Assembly: GCA_015680685.1 (NCBI GenBank)
Contig: MNCI01016273.1
Coordinates: forward strand, 813,951-877,950
DNA: 64,000 bases
Direction of reading: 5' to 3'
Source of the DNA: Gnetum montanum
Taxonomy: Eukaryota; Streptophyta; Gnetopsida; Gnetales; Gnetaceae
The translations under genes and the position numbers were made by a program. The notes beneath the pieces were generated by a model, which saw only the letters and a program-made list of their open reading frames with translations, was not told the DNA's origin and did not search any database. This document shows, piece by piece, positions 1 to 12,853 of this stretch (position 1 is the first letter of the stretch; the number at the start of each line of letters is the position of its first letter).

Positions 1-554
1 TTATAGCACTTAAGAATAGTTTAATGCTTTCATTCATGCACTTTATCATTATGCATTTTATGTTCATGTTCTTAGTTAATTGATACATTTAATCATCACA
101 CATAAGTACAATTGCATCAAACATACTATTAACACTTGGTAATTTTAGTGGTGTTATCACTTGGTTCGCCCAGTAGTGTAACACTTGGTAACCCAATAGC
201 GTTCTTAATGAGTTAGGATATGCATAGAAGGTGGGCTCAGATATTTATGTTAGGATAATTAGATTAAGGTATTAAATAGTTGATTAGTTAATTCACAACT
301 AATTACCTTTGTTTTACACTTAGACTAAATCACATAAATTATAAAAATATATATAAGAATTAGGTACCTTGGCTTATACTTAACCATACACTTGCACTTA
401 CAAAAGTGAAGCTAAGAAGACAACAATCACGTTTTTAAGTTACTACCTTATCTATTGTGCATTTAGAAGCTAATGTTCATGGAATTCAATTGGATTGCTA
501 GTGCATTGCTTGTGATTTGTATGGTTGGGTGTAGGGACTTCTCATTGCTCATCA
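1..554 (+). repeat. Gy1 5' LTR (partial)
   Basis: Matches 11830-12331 almost base for base at its start and ends in the same GCTCATCA. It includes short repeats of the form CTTGGTAACCCARTAG near 135-205, which also occur in the R/U5 part of the Gy2 LTRs. The upstream promoter part of this LTR lies outside the window. Confidence 0.9.
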
Positions 555-573
555 TGTGCACTATTACTGGGGA
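555..573 (+). other. Gy1 primer binding site, degenerate
   Basis: Directly after the LTR, TGTGCACTATTACTGGGGA resembles the complement of a plant tRNA-Asp 3' end (TGGCGCCGTTGCCGGGGA, from memory) with several changes. The call leans on the better preserved site at the same place in Gy2. Confidence 0.5.
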
Positions 574-705
574 CTTTAGTTAGCTAAGTGTGCTACATAG
601 AAAGAATAGTGAAAACCTCTAATGAAATTGTAAATGAGCCTAATGTTAAAACCATTAAGATAAATAATAGTAACAAATGCACATTGTTTTTACATAATCA
701 TTGAT

Positions 706-2930
706 ATGGATTCTTCTTGTAGGGAAGACTCTCCACCACCATTTCCAAGTGAATTTAATCAAAGGAAAGAAGGCCAAAAGACACAAGTGTCCAAAAAATT
801 CAAAGTTGTCAACTTTGAAAAACCTAGTAATGGGAAGAATGGGTCTAGATATTAGGAAGCCACAAAATGTGGTAAACAAGGTAGGAACAATGACAAGAAC
901 TAGGAAAAAGAAAAACATGGTGCTTGGGGTAGGGATCAAAGAAGAGGGGGTAGTAGGCATTACTATGGTGTTGGTTCTTCTCCCTCTTCACCTTCATAAT
1001 CATCCCTATTATCTTCTTCCCCTAACTTTGACAGGAGAAGTAGAGGCAAAAAAACATGATGAAGATGAATGGAAGGATAGGGATGATCATAGATCCTGTA
1101 GAGACAACAAAGACTATGGGCATGTACAATGACAGGATAAACATCACAGAGAACAAAGGCACAATGAGACTCATCATAGGGGTCATGGCCATGATAGGGG
1201 CCATAGAGATCACTATGACTATGATGAGCCCCTGTTGGTTAACAAAAACATGTTAAAAATTTTAGAGGCTATTAGGATACCAACTAGGGATGTGAAGAAT
1301 AGTCACATTAAGTAGTTGGATATGAATAACATTCTCACATTTGAGGGGGATACAATTTAGATCCAAAAAATTACCTACAAGCCTTTTTTGATACATGTGC
1401 CTTGTAGAATGTGAAAAAAATGGCAAAAGTTGAAACCATTGCCGAGGATACTCATCAAAGAAGCAGAGAGCTAGTGCTGGTGCTTAGAACTAGAATCTAT
1501 TCAGTGATAAAGTACGATGTTAGAGCTATTTAATGAAAAGTACCAAACATACTCTAGAGTGTTAATTTGAGGAGGAGAATCCAAGGATGAAAAAAGGTAC
1601 TCATGAGTCGTTGGATGCGGCTATGGGTAGGTACTAATATTTGTTGCATTACTGCCTAGTTCGTGGATACTCTCAATGGTATCAGCTACATCATATCATA
1701 GATGGGCTCAAAACTAAAACTAGGAGAACCCTTGGGATCTACACCCAAGGGAGACTTTTTGAGTTAAGGGTCCATCAAATTCAAAGGCTCATTGAGCAAG
1801 TGGTCAAAGAGAAAGAAGGACTGAAAAAATAATAGAGTGTAGAAGAATATAATAGGGATCCCTCCATTTGCAAAAGTAAGGTCCATTTCTATGAAAATGA
1901 GGAGGAGGAATCACTTGATGAAGTGATGCAAAGGAAAACCTTACCAATCCAAAAATTCGTTACTAAAATATTAGTTAAGGTTGAAAAAATGTAAGACTCC
2001 TTGGATGAGAAATTCCAAATTGATCTAAAGATTGCATAGGGAAGTAGAGATCAAGGAGGTAGTGGCTATGAGCGACAGAAGAAGAAGGAGGCCAAATGTG
2101 AATATTATAAAGCTAAGGACAAATCTACATCAGTAGAGGAGGTTGTAGATTCTGAGTTGATGATGATGGATGTGACATTTATCAATATGAAAATCCTAAG
2201 GGTTGTTGCACTATAGTGGCATACTTACAAGAATCTGGGATGTATGCTTTAAATCCTAGACTAGAAAAATGGCAAGCACCTAAGTAGTTGCCTTATCAAC
2301 AAGGTGACTATCAACAATAGTTTCACCAATAGGCTTACTATTTGAGTGGAGCACCACCTCAACCTCAGGAATAATACCAAAAATGGCAACATCCATAGTC
2401 ATGGGGAATGCCACCTTCAAGGAAATAGTACCCTTATCATCAACTATATCCATATGGGTATTATATTTAATAATCCATCTCTACATGTGACTCTTCTAGT
2501 TACACTTCCTTCTTGCATCACTGTTATCCTCCTAAATAATATAGAGCACCTTCACCAAGGGGGGAGTTTCCATTTCCATACTATCCTCGTCAACACTCTT
2601 CCACTCCTACACCACCATCTTCAAATCCTTTGCCACTTGCTTCATCTATGTAGGGTGAGATACCTACCCAACCATAGTAGAGAAATACTACGAGGGAAGT
2701 AAACTTACAATTAGCTTCTCAACCAAGTGGTTTTGAATCCAATCCCTACAAAAGATCATTCTTCAAAACCAATAGCCTTACAAAGCCCTTAGAAACACCT
2801 ATGGGTATTAACCTTGCTACTTCCACCTTTGAAATTACTATCAAGCAACTTTTAAACCAAAGTACTTCCCAGTTATACACTATCATGTTGACGCATGCAG
2901 TCATAGATTAGATTAAGGCTAGCCATATTT
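706..2930 (+). pseudogene. gag: Gy1 gag remnant
   Basis: An ATG at 706 opens a charged N-terminal region that shifts frame near 1030. The capsid-like part (about 1240-1830) aligns by eye with Gy2 and Gy3 gag, for example FNEKYQTYSRV and HIIDGLKTKTRRTLG. A degenerate zinc knuckle lies at about 2170-2210: CDIYQYENPKGCC, against CNICLYNHPKGQC in Gy2, so the second Cys and the His are lost. A Gln/Pro/Tyr-rich tail follows (2230-2720). There are many in-frame stops, most of them TAG where Gln is expected. Gag would form the particle and package RNA; this copy cannot. Confidence 0.8.
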
Positions 2931-2949
2931 CTAGAAAGAGATCTAATCA

Positions 2950-5900
2950 TAGAAGTCCTCTTATCTGCTTAAGATTACCAAAAATGAATTATGTAAGGCT
3001 TTTTTGGACTCAGGTTTTAGTGTTAATTTGATTTTGTGAGAAATGTATAAAGCCTAGAACCTATCCCTCTTAAAAAAGAGAAACATTATACTAGATCTAG
3101 CATACCAATCCATCATTATTCCATTGGGATTGGTAGAATACATCATGAACACCATTTTTAGGTAGTCATATCCTATCAATTTTCTGGTAATTCATGTGAA
3201 AAACAACAAAGGGAACTTCCCTATCATTATGGGATGAGCATGGTTTAGCATTGTAGATATAAGGTTGGGGATCAAAGACATTTCCTTGAAATTTTGGTTG
3301 GATAATGAATTTGGAAAAATTGAGAAGAAGAGAGTTCCATGCATCACCTACAATGACATAGGATGGCACTGCATGCACAAACTATGGATTGTCAAGAGCA
3401 CATCACTTTAGGCATGTAGTCAATGTGTAGATATCATAGAGGTTCAAAGGTGCCTATATGTAGCAGAAACTAAAAAGGAGGACACTTAGTGGTTGATGAT
3501 TGAAAATGAGGCTAGATCAACAATATGCATGAAACAAGTTGAGAGCCTAACTAGTTTCTATATGGAAAGCATGGATAAGTTGGAGTAGCTCCATCACCAA
3601 CTCTCTAATTCATAAAGTGAGATCAATTTGGAAAATTTGGAGATCCTTGAAAGTTTTAAGTAGGAAACCCTTGAATTAAAGGTTTTTTTAGTAGGAATGA
3701 AGTATGCATTTTTGAAAAATGATAAGCTAGTAATTATCAATGCCACACTTGATCATGTATAGAAAATGAAATTGTTGGAGGTTATTAACAAATGGCTAAT
3801 AGCCTTTGCTTAGTCATATCATGAGTTAACAGGAATTAATCCAAGGATATGCTAGCATAGAATATATATAGATTTCTCCATCAAACCAATGAGGCAACCA
3901 TAAAGACACTTGAACCCAAAACTCAAGTAAATTGTCAAGGAGAAAATTGAATAACTTCTTAAGCCTGGGTTCATTTACCCCATTGTGAATAGTGAGTGGA
4001 TTAGCCCACTTGATATTGTGCCAAAAAGAGAGAGAGGAAAATGGAGATTCTGTATAGACTTCAGGCTATTAAATATGGCAACTTATAAAGATCACTTTCC
4101 ATTGCCATTTGTGGACCAAGTGCTACATACTATCATGTGGAATTACAACTATAGCTTTCTAGATGGTTATAGTGGCTATAACCAAATTTAGATTGCACTA
4201 GAGGACTAGGCCAAGATAACGTTCATAAGTCCTTAGGAAACTTTTACATATAGAAAAATGCCCTTTAATCTATGCAATGTCCTTACCACATTCCAATGGT
4301 TGGTCCTTAGCATCTTCTAATAAAAAATTGGTAGTAGTATAGAAGTATTCATGGATGAATTCTCTACCCATGAGACCACATTTAAGTAAGTCTTGGACTA
4401 CTTGGAGCAAGTTTTTCAATGATGTGTAGAAACAAACTTGAGGATCAATTGACAAAAAAGCCATATGATGGTCTAGGAGGACATTGTTTTGGGGCATCAA
4501 ATCTCAAAAAAAGGGATTGACGTAGACCTAGGAAAAATAAGGATCATCCAAGAAATAACTAGATAACCAAATACTGTGAAGGATGTGATGTAATTCCTTA
4601 GCCACATGGTTACTATAGGCACATCATCAAAAACTTCTCAAAGGTCACCAAGCCATTGGTGGAACTTACAAAGAAAGATGTACCATTCATTTGGACTAAG
4701 AAATATGAGCATGCATTCCAAAAACTAAGGTAGAAACTCATAGAGAATCCAATTCTATGAGCACCATATTGGTTTAGGCTATTTCACATCATGACACATG
4801 TATCAAACTATGCCTTGGTGGGAGCTATACTTACATAGATGGACAATTAGAAACATCCATACTACATCCATTGTATAAGCAGAAGCATTGTGGATGCATA
4901 AATCAACTACACCATCACTAAAAAGTAGATTATGGTAGTGGTGTATGCCCTAGAAAAGTTCAAGCACTATGTGCTTAGATACCAAGTGTTTATGCATACT
5001 AATCATAGTGCCATATAGTTCCTAATGAACAAATCAATGGTGATCCCCTGTGTCATATGGTGGCTGGTGATCCTCTAGGAGTTTGGTTTGATGATGGTTG
5101 ATTAAAAGGGAACTAAGAATTTGGTAGTTGAACAATTGTCTTAGTTGTGGTGGGGTAGCAAGGAGGAGAAGGATTCATTATTTGATTAATTTCCTAATGA
5201 ACTTATTTTTGCTGGTGATATTACTGAGCAAGATCCCAAAGAAACAAACTGGTACATTAACAACCTCTCCTATCTACTTGCACAGGAGATGTGACAAAAG
5301 TGGGGTCACAATAAGAAATAACAGTTTCTTCATCAGGAAAAAAACTTTATGAAAATAAATGACAACTTTGACAAGGTTTGGGTGGATGGCCTGGTATGAT
5401 GATGTGTCTCGGATGTAGATCAACTTCAAGTTCTTTAGGATGCACATGAAGGCCCTTATGGGAGCCACTATGTTGGAAATAGGATGACCATTAAGATCCT
5501 CATGACTAGATATTATTAGCCCATGATCTTTTGAGATGTCCATCACTTCTTTCATTCTTGTGACTAGTGTCAATGTGATGGAGGGATGACTACACACATG
5601 AAAGAACTATGATAGTGGATCGAACCACTAGAGCCTTTTGATCTTTGGAGGATTAATTTCATGGGATCCATCAGCCCCATGTTAAACAAAAAGGCCTACA
5701 TCATCATGGATATTGACTACTATACCAAATGGGCTGAAGCCAATGCTATCACTGATTGTTCATCCTCTATGGTAGCATGGTTTGTACAAAAAAATCTTGT
5801 CAATAGGTTTGGTGTGCCACAAGTACTAATTTTTGATAATGGAACACACTTTATAGGTGCCACTTTTTGAAAGCTCATGCAACACTTAGGGGTTTAACAT

Positions 5901-6530
5901 AAACTAACAACTCCTTACCACCCCCAAGCTAATGTTCAAGTTGAGGTTACTAATAGGAAAGTTACCAAAATACTAACATGAATAGTTAGTAAATATAGGA
6001 AGGATTGGAACAACAAACTCAACAATGCTCTTTGGGCTTATTGTTCAACATGGAAACTTCCTATTGGGTATTCTCCCTATGAGCTCATGTATGGAAAACT
6101 TATAATGCTTCTCATCCAAGCTAAGCTCTATACACTTTTAATAACCTATGACCTTGACTTAGCCTTAAGTCTTGCCCAAAAAGAAAGACTGAGAAATCTC
6201 AACATGCTAGACGAGAATAGATTAGTGGCCATGCGATGGAATGAAGTGCACAGGGCACATAATAGAAAATATCATGACATATAGATTTGCAAGGCAAATT
6301 TTCAACTAGGGGATAAGGTGCTCTACTGGAACCCCATGCATGTGCCTCAACAAACAAAATTGCAAATGTTATGGAAGGGTCCTTACATTATATGCAAAAT
6401 TTTTCCATTCGTGGCCATGATGATATACCATCATGATAGCCTAAGTAAAGTATTTTTGGTCAACACCCAATAACTCAAGCCTTTCCTTAAACCAAAAACA
6501 ACCAATGGAATAAAAGCCTCAATTGATGGA
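2950..6530 (+). pseudogene. pol: Gy1 pol remnant (PR-RT-RNase H-IN)
   Basis: Domain order is readable through many stops. A protease DSG motif lies at about 3007. RT (about 3950-4560) includes KWRFCIDFRLLN, DHFPLPFVDQV and LDGYSGYNQI; the catalytic box reads FMDEF at 4348-4362, so the second Asp of the usual YxDD is Glu. RNase H is at about 4770-5160. Integrase is at about 5560-6500: a broken zinc finger near 5560, then INFMG, the first Asp in DIDYYTKWAEA, the second in FDNGTHF, and the Glu in the stretch VQVEVTNRK. Integrase follows RNase H, so this is Ty3/gypsy. No part is intact. Confidence 0.88.
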
Positions 6531-8482
6531 CATGCATGTTCAATTTTCTAGATCTCTTCCTTCCAATCTAGTCATGGGGAAGATGCCCATCCATGCTGAT
6601 ACTATATGAGTGGCCCCTCAATTTTTAATTTTTGTGTTTTACATTATTTTTCATAAGTTTTTTATTTTCTTAAATATTTTAAAATTTTCTCTATATTTTT
6701 CCTTATTTGAACTTTTCTTACATTTCTTCCTTTTCTTTATTACCATAAGGACTTTGGTGTTGAATACAACTACTAATTAATGATGGTTTGTAACTTGAAT
6801 TATTTACTTGATTGTAAATGATTGGATTTTATCTTATAATTTTAACGTTAATTAATGGAACATTGATTTTCTTCATCATATTAGGTAGTGAGTTCATGTC
6901 ATCCACTATTCCACACAACTTTGTGGTATTTCCTCATTTCAAAAATATGAGGTCATTTCTTAATAACAACTTAAAATGAATTTTTGACCTTGGTACTATA
7001 AAATGGATGAACAAGGGTGTGGCTTCAAGGGGATTTGTCACCTTTTGTACTTATCTACAATCTGGGGTTACATGAGTATTTCCATGGATTCCTCACCATT
7101 TGCACATGAACCAATAAATAGGAAGTGATGTCTTTGCATGGTGTGGTTTCCATTGAAAAAAGAAGAAGAAAAAGAAACACAATGGAAATTCAAAGAACAT
7201 CCCTTAGACACAATAATGGGCTACAAGCACTGGTTATGGGGCTGGAAAGACATGTTACCCATGCCTAAAGGCACCTCTCTGACTAAGGACTTTTTTACCT
7301 GCTGTTTCTCTTTTCTTCTTTCCTTGGAATGATGAGTGGTATGTGGAGATGTTCTTGTACCTTGGAAGGTGGAATGGTCTAACCTGCCAATGAGAAGTCA
7401 CTGGAAGTGGAAGGTCTTAATTCTAACTAAGGATGGAAGCTATTAGATCATACTAATCACATCCTCTACAAGGGACTTCATGTGATCAAAATGTGAGACT
7501 CCATTCCGTACTTTCTCTCTCTCTTATTTGCTTATTCTTCCCATGTACCACCTCATTGCTTTTTCTCATGATTGTATTGATGGGTACATTTCGAGACAGT
7601 CTTAATTCTTTAATGGTTTCTTTAGTGATTCAATTTTTAACAATCCACAACCATTAATCATCCTTGGGGTCTACACACTCCTTGGTTTGAGGGCATGCAA
7701 GGGTATTAAGGCCATGAGCCTATTATGGGGAGGACCCACTTGCATACTCCTTGGCTAGGATTATTAAGTTGCATATCCCTTAAACATTTTACTTTCAAAA
7801 CCTTTATTTTCCACCTTGGTGCATCTAGCTTTTGCATTCGTTGACAATTAATCTCCTACTAAATCTCCTTTCCAGACATATTCCTAGTCCTCTTCAAGCA
7901 TTTGTCCTTATTCTAGGCCTTTTTTGCTTCCTCTAGATTCCAATTTCATGAAAAACTTCTTTTCCTTAGTTTTTGAAGTATGAAAATTTTGAATGTGTCA
8001 ATGTAGCCCAATCCATCGATGCAACATAAAAATAGTATAAATACGTGATAGGAGTTAGAAAAGTTTTCACATTTGCCTCATAATGCTAGGAAAGCTTTTT
8101 CAATTTTTAGAGTCCAAATCCTTCCTAAACCCATAACTTCCTAACTAGTCGAAATCAACTTGTTCTTCCACCTTGCAGCTACCAGAGGTGAGCTTTATGT
8201 TGTGGGGGCCACAAGCCTATGGTTTTTGACAAAAACATTTTTGAAATTTTACTAACTCCCAAATGGTTCAACCAATAATATAATATTAAACATCACTAAT
8301 CCACCCAAGTTAAGCCTCACCAAAAAGCTCAAGTAGTTATTATAATAAAATAATATTAAAATAATTAATTGATGAAGATCACAAATTAGCATAAGTGTAA
8401 TTAGCCAAATGGGATAAGGTATAGAAGTGTTATAAGTTACACATAAAAGGCTAATATTTGGCTATGTTTGTGATCATAGATG
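6531..8482 (+). other. Gy1 spacer between pol and ORF3
   Basis: About 2 kb without a recognisable reading frame. It is pyrimidine-rich just after integrase (6620-6740). It contains the hairpin block listed at 7147-7188 and a stretch near 7010 (GGGTGTGGCTTCAAGGGGAT) that recurs in Gy2 (18398) and Gy3 (35947), which ties the three elements together. Confidence 0.6.
7147..7188 (+). repeat. Hairpin in Gy1 post-pol spacer
   Basis: TTTCCATTG (7147-7155) and CAATGGAAA (7180-7188) are perfect reverse complements with a purine-rich 24-base loop. The homologous block occurs three times in Gy3 (36061-36330), where the stem sequence differs but still pairs. Confidence 0.7.
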
Positions 8483-11316
8483 ATGCCAAATAGACCACAG
8501 GAAGAAGGACCATCACAATCATGGGAGAAGGGGCAACAAGGGGGAAGGGGCCAATAGCCACAATAACCCTAAGAATATGAAGCTAAAACCCATGCCATAG
8601 GACCTCTTTGGAAGAAGCCTAATGTGGAATCTATTCATCAAATTTGCACTATAGAAATAGGCTAGTCTAGGCAAGATGAGGTGTTAAGGCGTGGATTGAA
8701 TCTAGAGGTCATCTTAATTGAGGCTTGCTTAGAAAAATTCATTCTAAGGAGATCCAAAGTGTGGTTCTCCAAAAATGTAACTTTGGTTCCTTCTTGAACC
8801 TAACATTAGGAGAGGTTAAGACACAATTACAAGGATATCCCATGTGGCCCATCCACATTTCTAATGGGGATTGGTACATGAAAGAGACTGACCTCTATTA
8901 GAATAACCAATAGGTAGATGCAACTATGAAGATTAAGAACATTAGCATGTTCTACTCAGTCGGGGTCATTACAAAGGCCCTTGGGTTACCTGATAGTGAG
9001 AAAACTTTTGCAAAAATTTCTACACAAGTGGACCCTAATGTCTAAAGGGAATGGGTTTAATGGTGCTATGGATTCGACTGTAAGGAGCATGGTGCACTCA
9101 CTAAGGTAGAGAGGGTCCACTTTAAGATTGTGTCCTATTACCTAAACCCAATGACGAGGCCAAGATGGATCACTACCTTCTCTACCCATGTGTGTGTCAC
9201 TTTAAGTAAAAAATTCCTTATCAACCTCCCACAGCTCATCTTCCTAGAGATGGAAAAATGACTCAAAGAGAATGAATGAGGGAGGAAGACATTCCTATTT
9301 TCTTGCATGATTTGAAAACTTTACAAAAGGGGAGAAATAGCCCATTATGAAAATGACATGCTTTTTCATGTTCTTATTACATCTTGGTAGGAGGAGATGA
9401 AAGAAAAGATGCTTTCTAGGCTGTTTGAAGAGGAGTGGCCACCACCACTACCACCTACTAAAGAAACAATGTCAAAGGCTTGTGCAGCCATTAAGCACAT
9501 GAGGAAGCTCTGTGAGCAAATCCTATAGTAGTAGCAAGAAGGACCAAGTGGTGGAGAGCTCTTAGTATACTAGCTAGCATTGAGTCACTTTAACAAAGTA
9601 ACACAAACCATCAACTGGGTAGAAGAGACTATATCATTGGTTTTGACACAAAGGATATAGGTGCTTGCAAGATTGAATCCAAGCATCAAAGAAGTGATGG
9701 TGTTCATCCTTGGACAATAGCAATTACTAGAGATCTCTGGGAATGTTACCACTTTCTCAATGTAGCTAGATAAAGTTAAAGGGGTGAATATCTTGGTGAT
9801 GTAGCATCATGAATAAGAAATAGTAGGAAAGATGATGGTTGACTAAGTTGTAGTGGCCCTGAATACTCTTGTAATTTTCATGCCAGACATTACTGTACTT
9901 AGAGATGTGCAAGCATCCAAAAGAGTAGGAAGTAAGAGGTTAAGTATAGCCCAACAAGAGAAGGTGTTGGATCAACTAGTGGAAACTAGGAAACTACTTT
10001 TGGAGATCTTTGATCTTCTAGAAGGAATCATAGTTACCCAATTGTAGCTACTAGAGACGAAGGACCAACTTGAGGCATTCATGACTAAAAATCGAAAGTT
10101 GGTTGTTGAAGCTATAGAATTAAGAGCTTTCTTGGTTGATCCCATCATTCTTAGCTAAGCCATTACATGGAATGAAGCTTTCTTATAGCTTCAAAATAAA
10201 TTAACAAAGGCTAAGAATGTAAAGGATATGATGGTCTTTGACGCATCCCTATTGGAGGCTTTGACCTTTAACATTGATAAGGACTTGTCATAAGTTCATA
10301 AGGAGAATATAAATTTGACCAAAGACATTCACTACCTACATAATTTTGAAGAACAAAAGGATGATGGTTACGTTTGTGAGATAGTAGCAAGAGCATCTTG
10401 CCAAGGTAAACATGAATTTTCAGAATTCCATAGCCAAAAATTATAATCTTTTAATGGAGAAAGTCCGTGCACTTCACCAAAAAATGACCATGAGGTATCC
10501 TCTTAGAAGAAAGAGGCCCTGAAATTTGAATGAGTGAAGAATAATTACAAGGACTAGGTTCATATCTTTAATGAGTTAAACAAAAAGGAGATTCAATTGG
10601 CCAAGGAAAAAATGAATGAGGCCCTTCAGTAACTATAGTAAAGAGATGATGTATGGAAACAAATCTTTGATGGATTGAATGCCTAAAACAAAGTGGAGAT
10701 TTATTTAAAGGAGTTGCAAATTAAGGAGATGATAGAATATATAGATCTTGCCAACCTTCGTTATGCAAACTTGGAAATGCTAATAGCTAGAAGACCATGG
10801 TCAAAGTTAGAGAAGTAGGTGGCTAGCTTGTACCTCCTTTATGAGGCTGAGTTCAAGCATCACAAAGACACCAAGAAAAAGCTAGAAATGACTAATGTAG
10901 ATCTTGAAGTTCTTAGGAGTTAGTTTACAAATTAGAAATTAGTTGCTAAGAGCCTAGTGAGACAAATGAATGAATACCATGAGTTGCAAAACCTCATCAA
11001 GATGTTCAATGTTGAATGTAAAAAATTCATAGCTTGGTTCATCAATGTTAAGGAACTATTCTTAGTAATGCCCTATTCATATGATGTCCTCATACTAGCC
11101 CACATTGGTGGCACTATGTAGACTATGCATAATCCATGGAGTAAGGAGGAGAAGATGAAGTCATTGTTGGATGCCTTTTGCCTTCAACTTGAAGCAGTAG
11201 CTATAGAGAAATAGCCACAACCACCATCGTAGGCTCAACCACCACCATCAAGAGCACCATAGGCTAGAGAAGATCCTTCAACACCCCAAGAGCCTCCACC
11301 TCCTAGTATTATTTGA
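8483..11316 (+). pseudogene. Gy1 ORF3: Transposase_32-like domain plus coiled coil
   Basis: The likely start is the ATG at 8483, followed by a Gln-rich stretch in which several Gln codons read TAG. The part at 8880-9250 includes SVGVITKALGLPD and KIVSYYLNPMTRPRW, resembling the plant putative transposon protein domain (Transposase_32) as I remember it. A long Lys/Glu/Leu-rich region (9600-11000) looks like a coiled coil, and the C-terminus is Pro-rich (11200-11310). Position after integrase corresponds to the env-like ORF of Athila elements, but I see no signal peptide or membrane segment. Frame changes and dozens of stops make it non-functional. Function is unknown. Confidence 0.65.
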
Positions 11317-11514
11317 TTGTCTCTTTGTCTTTAACCACTAGAGGATTCTAGTTGTCCAATTTGTAAGGGAATTCAATTTTGTTCTCTTGAGCATCCATTT
11401 TTGTAATTTTTGTAATTTCGTACAATTGAGCATTTAGAGTTAGTTAGTCAAGTTAGTCAATTAGTGATTTCGTGCCTTCCCAATTTTGTAAAAAGATTGA
11501 TCCTACTTTTGTTC

Positions 11515-11549
11515 ACTTGAGGATGATTTTTTAGTCAGTTGTGGAGATA
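11515..11549 (+). other. Gy1 polypurine tract and conserved upstream box
   Basis: ACTTGAGGATGA (11515-11526) matches ACTCGAGGACGA at the same distance from the Gy2 3' LTR (20369-20380). A short purine tract GTGGAGATA touches the LTR start and would prime plus-strand synthesis. Confidence 0.6.
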
Positions 11550-12331
11550 TGTTAAATCACTCGATGGGCTACATCGATGCATTCTTTTTGATGCATATGT
11601 GTCAATGTAGTATCTATCTTTGCCTATATAAATGCACGTACCCATTGCATTTATGGCATGACTAAGTCAATATTCTAGCCAAGTTCTTATAGTTTGCTTC
11701 TATCAATGTTATAATATTTTCTAAGTGCTCGCAGTAGGACTTTAAGGATTGTAAAAATCCTTATTTAAACATCAATGTACCTAAATACTTTGATGTGTTA
11801 GTAATAAAGATGAGATTCTAAAAACTCCTTGTAGCACTTAAGAATAGTTTAATGCTTTCATTCATGCACTTTATCATTATGCATTTTATGTTCATGTTCT
11901 TAGTTAATTAATATGCTTAATCATCACACATAAGTATGACTACCTCGAACATAACATTAATGCTTGGTAATCCTAGTGGTGTTATCACTTGGTTCACCCA
12001 ACAGCCTAACACTTGGTAATCCAATAGCAATCTTAATGAGTTTAGGATATGCATAGAAGGTGGGTCTGGATGCTTATGTTAGGATAATTAGTTTAAGGCA
12101 TTAGATAGTAATTAGTTAATTCACAACTCATTAACTTTGTTTTACACTTAGACTAAATAACATAAATATAAAAATATAAATAAAAATCACGTGCCTTGGC
12201 TTACACTTAACCATACACTTGCACTTACACAAGTGAAGCCACTACCTTGACTATTATGCATTTAGTAGCTAAACTCTACGAAATTTAATATGCTCAAATG
12301 GTTGGAAGTAGGGACTACTCACTGCTCATCA
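11550..12331 (+). repeat. Gy1 3' LTR
   Basis: 782 bp, beginning TGTTAAATC and ending GCTCATCA, so TG...CA borders. It contains a TATA-like TATATAAA (11625-11632) and AATAAA (11803-11808). The right part repeats 1-554. Near the left end are paired ATCGATGCAT-like words. Confidence 0.88.
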
Positions 12332-12853
12332 GTGTTCATAACTTTTATTTTGTGTTCATAGGTTGTAATATCTTATTGTTTTAACTCATAAGTTAAAATT
12401 CATTTGTAGTTGCTTTATTTTCATAACATAATTTATCAGAGTTTATCATAGAACTTCAATTTATGTTGTTTCTTCTTCTTTTCTTTTCTTATCATTAAAT
12501 CTTTTTTCATATTTTTCTTCTTTTTTTGTTAGTTACATGTTTATTCATTATATAGTATGATGTCTTGTATGTCATGATAATGAATGGCTACATCTAAATG
12601 TATAGCTTATATTCTTCAAAAGAAGCCACAATTTTTCATGAACCATTATGTCTCTTTATTAATAAATTTTCTTTTTTTATATGTTATTAATTAGAAACTA
12701 ATGATTGTACATTTCTTATGATTATATTCTAATAGGAATTTCCATCTTTAAGATTATGCACCTTATCCTTTGAAGAGAGCTTTGATAATATCTTCATATA
12801 ATAATAAACCCTTTGAATTATATACTTACACGTAGTTCCTCTAGTGCCTCCTC
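12332..12853. other. AT-rich flank
   Basis: I see no gene or repeat that I can name. Confidence 0.5.

Larger units (their letters stand above)
1..12331 (+). mobile_element. Gy1: decayed Athila-like Ty3/gypsy LTR retrotransposon
   Basis: Seen: two direct repeats (1-554 and 11550-12331) enclose gag, protease, RT, RNase H, integrase and a further long ORF, in gypsy order. The first bases of the window match a point about 280 bases inside the right LTR, so the element starts left of the window and its left target duplication cannot be seen. Every coding part has many stops, so the copy is dead. Known: gag style, a tRNA-Asp-like primer site and an extra ORF after integrase are Athila features. 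The lineage call is inference. Confidence 0.88.

Noticed and set aside
655-960. Minus-strand 101-codon frame with an apparent membrane segment
   Set aside because: Shadow of the Gy1 gag N-terminus on the other strand.
8483-11316. Envelope gene reading of Gy1 ORF3
   Set aside because: The position fits the Athila env-like ORF, but no signal peptide, fusion or membrane segment is visible; the domain looks Transposase_32-like.
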